Shown here piece by piece: positions 34,866 through 43,447 of a DNA stretch of 64,000 nt. A model generated the notes under the pieces. That model was given only the letters and a program-made list of their open reading frames with translations. It did no database searches and was not told where the DNA came from. The stretch's first letter is position 1. Each line of letters starts with the position of its first letter. The DNA is from VAZQ01 sp034669045 (GTDB lineage Bacteria; Pseudomonadota; Alphaproteobacteria; Rhizobiales; Xanthobacteraceae): assembly GCA_034669045.1 (NCBI GenBank), contig JAXDOD010000080.1:1-64000 (forward strand), read 5' to 3'. The translations under genes were made by a program, and so were the position numbers.

Positions 34866-35807
34866 ATGCTCTCGCGCACCGCCGACAACCTGTACTGGCT
34901 CGCGCGCTACGTGGAGCGCGCGGAATATCTCGCGCGCATCCTCGAAGTGACGCAGCGGCTGACCACGCTGCCGCTCGCCTATGTGGGCTCCACCAACGAA
35001 TGGGAATCCGCCGTCGCCACCGCCGGCTGCGCCCACGCCTTCGCCAGTGCCTATCCGGAGGCGAACGAGGAGACGGTCACCGATTTCCTGTGCTTCTCGA
35101 CCGCCAATCCCTCCTCGATCCGCAACTGCTTCGAGGTCGCACGCACCAATGCGCGCGCGGTGCGCACCGCGCTCACCGTCGAAATGTGGGATGCCATCAA
35201 CGGCACCTGGCTCGAGCTCAAGCGCTACGGCAACGGTCCGACCTCGCGCGAGGAGTTCATGCGGTTCCTGCGCTGGGTGCAGGAGAGCTCGTTGCGCTTC
35301 GACGGCTCGGCCTACCGCACCATGCTGCGCAACGACGCCTACTGGTTCTCGCGGCTGGGCCTCTACATGGAGCGCGCCGACAACACCGCGCGCATCCTCG
35401 ACGTCAAGTTCCACCTGCTGCTGCCGGCGAACGAGCGCGTCGGCGGTCCGCTCGATTATTTCCAGTGGTCGGCGATCCTGCGCTCGGTGTCCGCGCTCAC
35501 CGCCTATCATTGGGTCTACCGCGAGAGCGTGAAGCCCTGGTTCATCGCCGACCTGCTCATCCTGAAGGACGAGTTGCCGCGTTCGCTCGCGAGCTGCTAC
35601 GGCAACCTGGTGCAGAATCTCGACTACATCGCGCGTTCCTACGGCCGCCAGGGTCCGGCGCAGCGCCACGCCCGCGCCGTCCGCACGAAGCTCGAGAACA
35701 GCCGCATGGAGGAAATCTTCCAGCAGGGCCTGCACGAGTTCATCGAAGAATTCATCGTCGACAACAACAAGCTCGGCGCGGCGATCACCGAGCAGTACCT
35801 GATGTGA
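34866..35807 (+). CDS. Alpha-E domain protein
   Basis: 313 residues from the ATG at 34866. Begins MLSRTADNLYWLARYVERAE, the invariable opening of the family, and continues as an all-alpha protein with further conserved pieces (WFSRLGLYMERADNTARILD, WVYRESVKPWFIADLLI, NLVQNLDYIARSYG). The fold has no known activity; it nearly always accompanies the ATP-grasp protein upstream and is thought to act with it as a complex. No signal peptide or membrane helix. 202 bp separate it from the ATP-grasp gene. Confidence 0.92.
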   Translation: MLSRTADNLYWLARYVERAEYLARILEVTQRLTTLPLAYVGSTNEWESAVATAGCAHAFASAYPEANEETVTDFLCFSTANPSSIRNCFEVARTNARAVRTALTVEMWDAINGTWLELKRYGNGPTSREEFMRFLRWVQESSLRFDGSAYRTMLRNDAYWFSRLGLYMERADNTARILDVKFHLLLPANERVGGPLDYFQWSAILRSVSALTAYHWVYRESVKPWFIADLLILKDELPRSLASCYGNLVQNLDYIARSYGRQGPAQRHARAVRTKLENSRMEEIFQQGLHEFIEEFIVDNNKLGAAITEQYLM

Positions 35808-35938
35808 CGGGCCTTCTCGCCATTCAAGGCTGCCGCTCCGCTGCGCTCACGGCTGTCCTTTCCGCTACCCGGCGCCCGCGAGATCGGCGATGATGCCGGC
35901 GCCAGCACCGCTTCTCGACCCAGTTGGATTGACGGCAC

Positions 35939-36766
35939 ATGCGCATCCTGGTCTCGCATCTCACCACCTATCGCTACGGCACGCCCGCGACCAGCGTGAT
36001 CCAGATGCTCCGTCTCACGCCGCGCCATCACGACGGACAGTATGTCGCGCACTGGCGCATCGACGTCGCCGCCGATTGCCGTCTCGACCAGCATGAGGAT
36101 GCCTTCGGCAACATCACCCATGCCTTCACGGCCGACGGCCCGTTCAGCGAGCTCAAGGTCCTGGTCGAGGGCGAAGTCGAAACCCGCGACACCGAGGGTA
36201 TCGTGCAGGGCGCGGTCGAGCGGTTTCCGCCGAGCCTGTTTCTGCGCGAGACGCCGCTCACGCATCTCGACGCGAGCATCGCCGAATTCGCCGCCGCGAC
36301 CCGCGCGGCCGCCGGCGACGACACGCTCAAGCTCCTGCATCGCATCATGGAGCGGCTGCACGCCGAAATCGTCTACGACACCAACCCGACCCAGACGGTC
36401 ACCACCGCGGCCGAAGCCTTCGCGCTCAAACGCGGGGTGTGCCAGGACCTCACCCACGTCTTCATCGTGGCTGCCCGCAGCCTCGCCATCCCGGCGCGCT
36501 ACGTCGGCGGCTATTTCCACCGCAACGACGGCGTCATCGAGCAGGAGGCCGGCCACGCCTGGGCCGAAGCCTATGTGGACGGCCTCGGCTGGGTCGCCTT
36601 CGACGCAACGAACGGCATCTGCGCGACCGACGCCCATGTGCGGGTGGCGGTGGGGCTCGACTACCTCGGCGCCGCGCCGGTGCGCGGCACCCGCTTCGGC
36701 GGCACGAGCGAGACCCTCTCCGTCAAGGTCGTGGTGGACCAGGCCGGCTGCCAGACGCAGAGCTAA
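35939..36766 (+). CDS. Transglutaminase-like cysteine protease/amidase
   Basis: 275 residues. A beta-rich N-terminal domain (1-110, starting MRILVSHLTTYRYGTPA) precedes the transglutaminase core with Cys168 (KRGVCQDLTH), His206 (EAGHAWAEAYV) and Asp222 (FDATNG): a full triad. Bacterial members of this type usually hydrolyse peptide or isopeptide bonds rather than cross-link. No signal peptide, so probably cytosolic, together with the ATP-grasp and alpha-E proteins. It may process or remove the product of the ligase; that is inference from gene order. Confidence 0.9.
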   Translation: MRILVSHLTTYRYGTPATSVIQMLRLTPRHHDGQYVAHWRIDVAADCRLDQHEDAFGNITHAFTADGPFSELKVLVEGEVETRDTEGIVQGAVERFPPSLFLRETPLTHLDASIAEFAAATRAAAGDDTLKLLHRIMERLHAEIVYDTNPTQTVTTAAEAFALKRGVCQDLTHVFIVAARSLAIPARYVGGYFHRNDGVIEQEAGHAWAEAYVDGLGWVAFDATNGICATDAHVRVAVGLDYLGAAPVRGTRFGGTSETLSVKVVVDQAGCQTQS

Positions 36767-36924
36767 AGGTTCGGCAAAACGGCCTGGCCGCGCTACGCGG
36801 TTCGCCGCGTGCCTGAAGCCGCTCCAGCCGCGCCACACCGCCGCGCTTGAATGCAGGCGTTGCCCGTGCACACGTGAGATCGCTATAAGAGGCGGGCCGA
36901 GCCCGCTGGAAGTCTCAACCCGCC

Positions 36925-37671
36925 ATGACCTATTGCTGTGGAATCCTCGTTCGCGACGGCCTCGTGATGTTCGCCGACACCCGCACCAATGCGGGTGTCG
37001 ACAACGTCTCGACCTTCCGCAAGCTGCACGTGTTCACGCAGCCGGGGCAGCGCATCATTTCGATCGCGTCGGCCGGAAACCTCTCGATCAGCCAGTCGGT
37101 CGTGAGCATGCTGCGCGAGGGCTGGGAAAATCCCGAGACCGGCGAGCTGGAAACCCTGATGAATGCGCCGACCATGTTCCAGTCGGCGCAGAGCGTCGGC
37201 CGCGCCATCCGGCGCATCTACAACGAGGAAGGCGCCACGCTCGAAGCCTCCGACGTCAAGTTCGACGTCTCCTTCCTGCTGGGCGGGCAGATCAAGGGCG
37301 AGCGGCCGCGGCTATTCCTGCTCTATGCCGCGGGCAATTTCATCGAGTGCACGCAGGACACCCCCTATCTGCAGATTGGCGAGCACAAATACGGCAAGCC
37401 CGTGCTCGACCGCGCCATCACCTACGACATCGATCTCTATGACGCCCTCAAGGTCGGCCTGGTCTCGGTCGATTCCACCATGCGCTCGAACCTCAGCGTG
37501 GGCATGCCGCTCGATGTCTTCATCGCCAGGCGCGATGCCTTCGAAGCCGAGCTCAACTACCGGATCGAGCCGGGCGAGCCGTATTTCCACGACCTGCGGG
37601 AGCGCTGGTCGGCGGCGCTGCGGGCGGCACATGCCAACATTCCGCGCCCCCCCTACAAGACCAGCAAATAG
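36925..37671 (+). CDS. Anbu, proteasome-type N-terminal-threonine protease homologue
   Basis: 248 residues. The second residue is Thr, the expected nucleophile once Met is removed (MTYCCGILVRDGLVMFADTR); Asp at mature position 17 and Lys at 32 (FRKLHVF) complete the proteasome-type site. ISIASAGNLSISQ and FDVSFLLGGQ are family strands. Anbu (COG3484, also called BPH) assembles from HslV-like subunits into open helical or ring forms; no ATPase partner is known and substrates are unproven. It closes the four-gene set with ATP-grasp, alpha-E and transglutaminase. Confidence 0.93.
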   Translation: MTYCCGILVRDGLVMFADTRTNAGVDNVSTFRKLHVFTQPGQRIISIASAGNLSISQSVVSMLREGWENPETGELETLMNAPTMFQSAQSVGRAIRRIYNEEGATLEASDVKFDVSFLLGGQIKGERPRLFLLYAAGNFIECTQDTPYLQIGEHKYGKPVLDRAITYDIDLYDALKVGLVSVDSTMRSNLSVGMPLDVFIARRDAFEAELNYRIEPGEPYFHDLRERWSAALRAAHANIPRPPYKTSK

Positions 37672-37841
37672 AATCTTAACGATCTGTCGCGCATTTCACG
37701 CAATTCTTAAGCGTGAATTAACGCCGTCGCGCGAAATGCGGCGATGCCGTGCGCTGGTCCAGCATTACAGCTATGGCGCAAGTGAATTGCAATCATTGAC
37801 GCCTATCTTCGCGAGGCAAAAAGCCCTTGGGGGAAGGACAC

Positions 37842-40121
37842 TTGGCCTTGGCTCCGTCTGATCACGGCGATGGACGCAAAGCTTACGGTTGGAACCACGC
37901 GCGCATGAGCGTCGTGATCCCGACCGGCATCATGGTGGCCGTGGCCATCATCTGTATCGTGGTCGCGGTGCTCGGCTCCGCCCAACGCGCCGACCAGGCC
38001 GCGCACGAGCACGAACGGCAGCTCTTCACCCGCGCGTTGAACGACCATGCCGAGCGGATGCTGCGCGAGGTCGAGGGCATCGCCACGTCCGAGGCCGGCA
38101 TCCGCAACATACGCCAACAGTTTAATCCCGAATGGGTGCAGTTCCGGGTCGGACAACGCCTGCGGACGCTGTTCGACCAGGATTTCGTGTTCGTCGTCGA
38201 TGCGTCCGACCAGTTCATCTATGCGCTACTCGGCAACAACAGCGTCGATCCGAACTGGTTCAATTCGATCAAGCCCGAGCTCAATGCGGCGCTCGATCTG
38301 CTGCGCGGCCGCGCCGGGGATGACGTCGGCGCAGTGGTCGCCGCCGGCACGGACCAAAGCTCGAATGCCGGGCCCAAACATCGCGTGGTCCGCCTGCAAG
38401 CGTTCCTCGGCCGGCCGGCGGTGATCGCCGCCGTGGTCGCCGCGGCGCGCAACGACACGGCGGCCTACGCGGACGGGAAGGCGCCCGCGGTGCTGAGCGT
38501 GAAATTCCTCGACCCGGAGGTGCTGGACAACATCGCCGCGCGCCTGCAATTGCCGAATTTGCGAGTCGCCGGCAGCGAGCCGGTGCCGCCACGCGACGAC
38601 GTCTTCGATCTGACCGACCGGCAGGGGCACGTCATCGCCCAGTTCGCCTGGACACCGAAGCGGCCGGGCGAGGAGATCATCCACAGCGTCATTCCGTTCA
38701 TCGCGATCGCGCTTGCGGGCTTCGCACTGCTGGCCGCCCTGTTCCTGCACCACCTGCGCCGCACCGCCGCGACCATCGCGGCGGGCGAGACCAGGCTGCG
38801 CCATCTCGCCCTGCACGACCCGCTCTGCGGTCTGCCCAACCGGATCTATTTCGGCGAGCGGCTCGAAGCCGTGATCGCGGACGTGCGCAACGGCAGTCCG
38901 GCCGCCGCCGTCCTCTACATCGATCTCGACCACTTCAAGGACGTCAACGACACGCTCGGCCACCCGACCGGCGACGAGCTGATCCGCAGCGTGACCCAGC
39001 GCCTGAGCCGCGCCGTGCGCGGCGACGACCTGGTCGCGCGCATCGGCGGCGACGAGTTCGCGGTGATCACCACGGCCGGCTCCGACCACGCCAAGCTGCA
39101 GGCGATCGCCAGCCGCCTCATCGCCGCACTCTGCGCGCCCTACGGCATCGGCAACCAGACCATCGTCATCGGCGCCTCGATCGGCATCGCCATTGCGCAC
39201 CAGCACATCGGCGGCGCCGCCGACGTCATGCGGCATGCCGACATGGCGCTCTATCGCGCCAAGAACGAGGGCCGCAACCGCGCCTGCATCTACGACACCG
39301 CGATGGACACCGAGCTGCTCAACCGCAAGCTGGTCGAGAACGACCTGCGCGCGGCGATCGAGAAGGACGAGCTTCGCGTCGCCTACCAGCCGATCGTCAA
39401 CACCAGCGGCGAAACGGTGGTGGGCGTCGAGGCGCTCTGCCGCTGGACGCATCCCGTGCGCGGCGAGATCACGCCGTCGGAGTTCATCCCGATCGCCGAG
39501 AACAGCGGGCTCATCATCGAGCTCGGCGAATGGATCCTGCGCCGCGCCTGCCTGGACGGCAACGCCTGGCCGGGCATCTTCGTGTCGGTCAACGTCTCGC
39601 CGCTGCAGTTCCGCCGCGCCGACTTCGTCGACGTGGTGGAGCGCATCCTCGCCGAGACCGAATTCGACCCGACCCGGCTCGAGCTCGAAGTCACCGAGAG
39701 CACGCTCCTGGGCAACGTCGACACCGCCGAGCTGGCCATGTTCCGGCTCAAGGCGCTCGGCGTGCGGCTGGCGCTGGACGATTTCGGCACCGGCTATTCG
39801 AGTCTGCTCTACCTGCGCCGCTTCCCCTTCGACAAGCTCAAGATCGACAGGAGCTTCGTGCATTCGATCGAGCGCGCCGCCGACGCGGCAGCGATCGTTC
39901 ATGCGGTCGTGGGCCTCGGCCGCGGCCTCGGCATGAAGGTCACCGCCGAGGGCGTCGAGACGGCCGAGCAGCATCTGTTCCTGCGCGCGGCGGGCGTCCA
40001 TTCGATGCAGGGCTTCCGCTTCGGCCGGCCCGGTCCTGCGGCCGACATCACCGAGCGCTTGCTGGCGCCCGGGTCGTTCCGCATTGCCGACGACACGCCG
40101 GGACTTGCGATGGCGGGCTGA
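37842..40121 (+). CDS. Membrane-bound GGDEF-EAL protein (c-di-GMP cyclase/phosphodiesterase)
   Basis: About 760 residues. Two membrane helices flank a periplasmic sensor of ~230 residues (CHASE4-like): IPTGIMVAVAIICIVVAVLG and IPFIAIALAGFALLAALF. Then a GGDEF domain with intact RIGGDEFAVI and an RGDD inhibitory I-site five residues upstream, and an EAL domain with GVEALCRW and LALDDFGTGYSSL. Both catalytic halves look competent, so it may make or break c-di-GMP depending on the signal. The start is ambiguous: TTG codons at 37827, 37842 and 37848 lie around an AAGGA site, while the first ATG (37905) has none. Confidence 0.88.
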   Translation: MALAPSDHGDGRKAYGWNHARMSVVIPTGIMVAVAIICIVVAVLGSAQRADQAAHEHERQLFTRALNDHAERMLREVEGIATSEAGIRNIRQQFNPEWVQFRVGQRLRTLFDQDFVFVVDASDQFIYALLGNNSVDPNWFNSIKPELNAALDLLRGRAGDDVGAVVAAGTDQSSNAGPKHRVVRLQAFLGRPAVIAAVVAAARNDTAAYADGKAPAVLSVKFLDPEVLDNIAARLQLPNLRVAGSEPVPPRDDVFDLTDRQGHVIAQFAWTPKRPGEEIIHSVIPFIAIALAGFALLAALFLHHLRRTAATIAAGETRLRHLALHDPLCGLPNRIYFGERLEAVIADVRNGSPAAAVLYIDLDHFKDVNDTLGHPTGDELIRSVTQRLSRAVRGDDLVARIGGDEFAVITTAGSDHAKLQAIASRLIAALCAPYGIGNQTIVIGASIGIAIAHQHIGGAADVMRHADMALYRAKNEGRNRACIYDTAMDTELLNRKLVENDLRAAIEKDELRVAYQPIVNTSGETVVGVEALCRWTHPVRGEITPSEFIPIAENSGLIIELGEWILRRACLDGNAWPGIFVSVNVSPLQFRRADFVDVVERILAETEFDPTRLELEVTESTLLGNVDTAELAMFRLKALGVRLALDDFGTGYSSLLYLRRFPFDKLKIDRSFVHSIERAADAAAIVHAVVGLGRGLGMKVTAEGVETAEQHLFLRAAGVHSMQGFRFGRPGPAADITERLLAPGSFRIADDTPGLAMAG

Positions 40122-40178
40122 CGTCCGCGCGGGATTGGCATTTTACCGCCGACGCTCGCGGGGCGCGCGCCCGAAGCC

Positions 40179-41159
40179 TCAATCGAGCTTCAACCCGATA
40201 GCCTTGATCACCGGCGACCAGCGCGCGATGTCATCCTCGAGGAAACGCCGGGTCTTGTCGGGGGTCGAATCGAGCACCGGCTCGAAGCCCGACGCGACAA
40301 AGAGCTGCTGCAGCTCGCGGTCGGTCATCGCCCTGCGCGTGGCCTCCGCGATTTGTCCGATGATCTCCTTCGGCGTCTTCGCGGGCGCAAAAAGCCCGAC
40401 GAAATTCTGCGAGATCATGCCGGACAGACCGGATTCCACCGCCGTCGGAATTTCGGGTGCGCCGACCAGGCGCGCCGGCGTGGTGACGGCGAGCAGGCGC
40501 AGCTTTCCCGCCTTGTGCAGTTCGAGCACCTGCCCGGTCACGTTCGGCGTGGCCATCGGTATCTGCCCGCTGATCAGATCGGTCATTGCCGGCCCGGCTC
40601 CCCGATAGGGGATGTGCACGATGTCCGGCGTTCCAGTCAGCGACTTGAACAGTTCGCCCGTCAGATGATTGAACGAACCGACTCCGGCCGAGCCGAACGA
40701 CAGCTTGCCGGGATTGGCTTTGGCATAGCTGATGAGCTCCTTCAGGTTGCCGACCGGAACCGACGGATGGACCACGATCGCCAGGCCGGTCACCACGACC
40801 AGCGCGATCGGATCGAAATCGCGCAGCGGATCGTAAGGAGTGCGGGCCGACGCGATCGGATTGACGATCAGCGCGCCGCCGCCGCCGAGCAGGACGGTGT
40901 AGCCGTCCGGCTGCGCGCGCGCGACCGCGGCAGCGCCGAGCGAGCCGCCGGCGCCGCCGATGTTCTCGGCAATGACGGTGCCGAGCAGCGGCTTCATCTT
41001 GTCCGCCCAGGGCCGGCCGACCGCGTCGAAGACACCGCCCGGTGGAAAGGGAATCACCAGCCGGATGGTGCGGTCGGGGTATCTCCCCTGCGCGAACGCA
41101 GCCTGCGCCGAGAGCGCGGAGAGCGCCATCGCCAGAACGTCACGCCGGTTCAAGGACAT
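40179..41159 (-). CDS. Tripartite tricarboxylate transporter (Bug) substrate-binding protein
   Basis: 326 residues. Periplasmic receptor with a twin-arginine-like signal (LNRRDVLAMALSALSAQAAFA). Bug motifs: YPDRTIRLVIPFPPGGVFDAVGRP, NIGGAGGSLGAAAVARAQPDGYT, GVGSFNHLTGELFK and IPYRGAGPAMTDLISGQI. It is a close paralogue of the next gene (41194-42186), with almost every motif shared, so the pair arose by tandem duplication. No TctA/TctB genes nearby. The ligand is unknown. Confidence 0.92.
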   Translation of the reverse strand: MSLNRRDVLAMALSALSAQAAFAQGRYPDRTIRLVIPFPPGGVFDAVGRPWADKMKPLLGTVIAENIGGAGGSLGAAAVARAQPDGYTVLLGGGGALIVNPIASARTPYDPLRDFDPIALVVVTGLAIVVHPSVPVGNLKELISYAKANPGKLSFGSAGVGSFNHLTGELFKSLTGTPDIVHIPYRGAGPAMTDLISGQIPMATPNVTGQVLELHKAGKLRLLAVTTPARLVGAPEIPTAVESGLSGMISQNFVGLFAPAKTPKEIIGQIAEATRRAMTDRELQQLFVASGFEPVLDSTPDKTRRFLEDDIARWSPVIKAIGLKLD

Positions 41160-41193
41160 TCCTTCTTCCTCATGGCGCGCGGCCGTTCATCCG

Positions 41194-42186
41194 TCATTGT
41201 TCGATCTTCAATCCGATCGCCTTGATGACCGGCGTCCAGCGGGCGAGCTCGGTCTCGACATAGCGCGCGGTCTTCTCAGGTGTCGAATCGAGAAAGACCT
41301 CGAACCCGGCCGCGGTGTATGCCCTTTCGAACTGCTTGTCGGTCATGGCATTGCGCGTCGCCTGCGCGATCTGCTCGATGATCGGCCGCGGCGTTTTCGC
41401 CGGTGCAAACACCCCGAGGAAATTCTGCGCGATCATGCCGGCAAGACCGGCCTCGACCGCCGTCGGCACGTCAGGCAGAACGCCGAGCCGCGTCGGGCCG
41501 GTGACGCAGAGCATCCGCACCTTGCCGGTCTCGTGCAGCTCGATCATGTTGCCGGTCACGCTCTGCGCGATCATCGGGATGTGACCGCTGACGAGGTCGG
41601 AGATCAACGGCCCGCCGCCCCGGTAGGGGACGTGCACGATGTCGGAAAGCCCGCTCAGCGATTTGAACAATTCGCCGGTCAGATGCGTCATCGCGCCATA
41701 GCCGGACGATCCGAAGGACAGCTTGCCGGGATTGGCCCGGCCGTAGGCGATCAGCTCGCTCAAAGTCTTGACCGGCAGCTTGGGATGAACCGCAATGGTG
41801 AGCGACGTCCCGGCCAACAGCGTGATCGGCTCGAAGTCCTTGATCGGGTCGTAGCCCGCGTGACCGGTGGCGATCGGCACGATGATATGGGAGCCGGCGC
41901 CGCCCAGCAGGAGCGTGTAGCCGTCGGGCCGGGCGCGGGCGACCGCCGCGGCGCCGAGTCCGCTCCCTGCTCCGCCGATATTCTCGACCACGACGGTGCC
42001 GAGGAGCGACTTCATCTTGTCCGCCCAGGGCCGGCCGACCGCGTCGTTCACTCCGCCCGTGGTGAACGGGATCACCAGCCGGATCGGTCGGTCCGGATAG
42101 GCGGCCTGGGCGAGCGCCGGGCGGGCCCCGAGCGTCCGCGCCGAAAGAGCCGCCAGGCCGAGCGCCAGCACATCACGCCGCTTCAT
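41194..42186 (-). CDS. Tripartite tricarboxylate transporter (Bug) substrate-binding protein
   Basis: 330 residues from the ATG at 42186. Signal peptide MKRRDVLALGLAALSARTLG carries a twin-arginine-like RR. The mature region repeats the downstream paralogue's motifs (YPDRPIRLVIPFTTGGVNDA, NIGGAGSGLGAAAVARARPD, VPYRGGGPLISDLVSGHIP). It is first in a two-gene operon, 34 bp from its paralogue. Divergent from an SDR oxidoreductase, which could act on the imported compound; that is a guess from position only. Confidence 0.92.
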   Translation of the reverse strand: MKRRDVLALGLAALSARTLGARPALAQAAYPDRPIRLVIPFTTGGVNDAVGRPWADKMKSLLGTVVVENIGGAGSGLGAAAVARARPDGYTLLLGGAGSHIIVPIATGHAGYDPIKDFEPITLLAGTSLTIAVHPKLPVKTLSELIAYGRANPGKLSFGSSGYGAMTHLTGELFKSLSGLSDIVHVPYRGGGPLISDLVSGHIPMIAQSVTGNMIELHETGKVRMLCVTGPTRLGVLPDVPTAVEAGLAGMIAQNFLGVFAPAKTPRPIIEQIAQATRNAMTDKQFERAYTAAGFEVFLDSTPEKTARYVETELARWTPVIKAIGLKIEQ

Positions 42187-42324
42187 TGCGCTTGTCCTTT
42201 CACGGCTGGTCGTGCGCCCTTTAAGGTCCGCGGCGCGCCGCCGCGGGGCTGTATTTCGCACCTATTAGTGCATTGCGGACCTGCGCTGGCAACGACGATA
42301 ATGCGCGCCGACGAGGAGGGCACG

Positions 42325-43137
42325 ATGGCCGCACCGCTGAAAGTCGCTCTGGTCACCGGCGCCGGCACCGGCATCGGCAAGGCGGTCGCGCTCGCCTTGA
42401 TGCGCGAAGGCTACGCCGTCACCCTCGCCGGCCGTCGCGCCGACAAGCTCGAAGAGACCGCGGCCGAAGCCCGGACCGGCGACGGCCCGAGCCTGGTCGT
42501 GCCGACCGACGTGAGCGATCCCGCCGCCGTGAAGGCGGCGTTCGCCAAGACCAAGGAGGCGTTCGGCCGCCTCGATGTCCTGTTCAACAATGCCGGCATC
42601 GGCGCGCCCGCGATGCCGATCGAGGACCTGCCCTACGAGACCTGGAGGAAGGTCGTCGACATCAACCTGACCGGCATGTTCCTGTGCACCCAGGAGGCGA
42701 TCCGCATGATGAAGGCGCAGGACCCGCGCGGCGGCCGCATCATCAACAACGGCTCGATCTCCGCCCACACGCCGCGCCCCGGCGCCGCCGCCTATACGGC
42801 GACCAAGCACGCGGTGACCGGGCTGACCAAGCAGACCGCGCTCGACTGCCGCGGCAAGGACATCGTCTGCGGCCAGATCGATATCGGCAATGCGGCAACA
42901 CCACTGACCGAGCGCATGGTGCAGGGCCAGGGCGTGCTGCAGCCGGACGGGCGCGCGATGGTCGAGCCGCGCATGAGCGCCGACGACGTCGGGCGCGCCG
43001 TGGTCTACATGGCGAACCTGCCGCTCGACACCAACGTGCTGTTCATGACCGTGATGGCGAACCTGATGCCGTTCGTAGGGCGGGTTAGCTTTTCGCCATC
43101 ATCGCGGAAGCCGGCGCGCTCTGGCGCGATGCACTGA
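42325..43137 (+). CDS. SDR family oxidoreductase with an aberrant C-terminus
   Basis: 270 residues from the ATG at 42325, behind GAGGAGGG. Classical short-chain dehydrogenase: TGAGTGIGKAVALAL cofactor loop, NNAGIG, NGSISAHTPRPGAAAYTATKHA with the Ser-Tyr-Lys triad. The body ends like its relatives at NLMPFVGR, but then reads through VSFSPSSRKPARSGAMH before a stop inside repetitive DNA. The normal stop has evidently been lost or replaced. NAD(P)H-dependent alcohol/ketone chemistry is expected; substrate unknown. Divergent from the tandem Bug receptors. Confidence 0.9.
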   Translation: MAAPLKVALVTGAGTGIGKAVALALMREGYAVTLAGRRADKLEETAAEARTGDGPSLVVPTDVSDPAAVKAAFAKTKEAFGRLDVLFNNAGIGAPAMPIEDLPYETWRKVVDINLTGMFLCTQEAIRMMKAQDPRGGRIINNGSISAHTPRPGAAAYTATKHAVTGLTKQTALDCRGKDIVCGQIDIGNAATPLTERMVQGQGVLQPDGRAMVEPRMSADDVGRAVVYMANLPLDTNVLFMTVMANLMPFVGRVSFSPSSRKPARSGAMH

Positions 43138-43173
43138 AAACCGCAAAAACCGTAGTCACGGATTCCGCGTGCG
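43134..43173. repeat. 40-bp direct repeat, left copy
   Basis: Begins CTGAAAACCGCAAAAACC and matches 43345-43384 at about 36 of 40 positions. It overlaps the final codon and stop of the SDR gene. Together with the right copy it brackets a 170-bp palindrome-containing segment. Confidence 0.8.
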
Positions 43174-43218
43174 GCGATGGCGGCGGCGCGGTAAAGCTTG
43201 TCGTGATGTAGTGGTGGT

Positions 43219-43327
43219 GTAGGGCGCAATAGCGAAGCGTATTGCGCCGCATGCAAGCCCATCCGGGCGACCGATCGCCAGAAGTACCAAGGAAAATGGC
43301 GCAATGCGCTTCGCTATTGCGCCCTAC
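43219..43327. repeat. Pair of inverted palindromic repeats
   Basis: A 30-nt element at 43219-43248, beginning GTAGGGCGCAATAGCG, recurs inverted at 43298-43327 with one mismatch. Each copy is itself nearly self-complementary (GGCGCAAT ... ATTGCGCC), like REP-type elements. The next 20 bases hold a 7-bp tandem (TACGAGC three times). Confidence 0.85.
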
Positions 43328-43344
43328 GAGCTACGAGCTACGAG

Positions 43345-43384
43345 CTGAAAACCGCAAAAACCTTAGTTGCGGATTTCGCGTGCG
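43345..43384. repeat. 40-bp direct repeat, right copy
   Basis: Same orientation as 43134-43173; it ends 63 bp before the transporter start. Differences are single bases scattered along the repeat, so the duplication is not very recent. Confidence 0.8.
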
Positions 43385-43447
43385 CCGCTGGCATGCGCCC
43401 GGCACGAACAACCCGTGTACAATCCCCCCGAGAATCAGGCGGGGCAC

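Noticed and set aside
43134..43384. Direct and inverted repeats that might suggest a CRISPR array
   Set aside because: Only two direct copies with mismatches, palindromic core and no regular spacers; no cas genes in the window.
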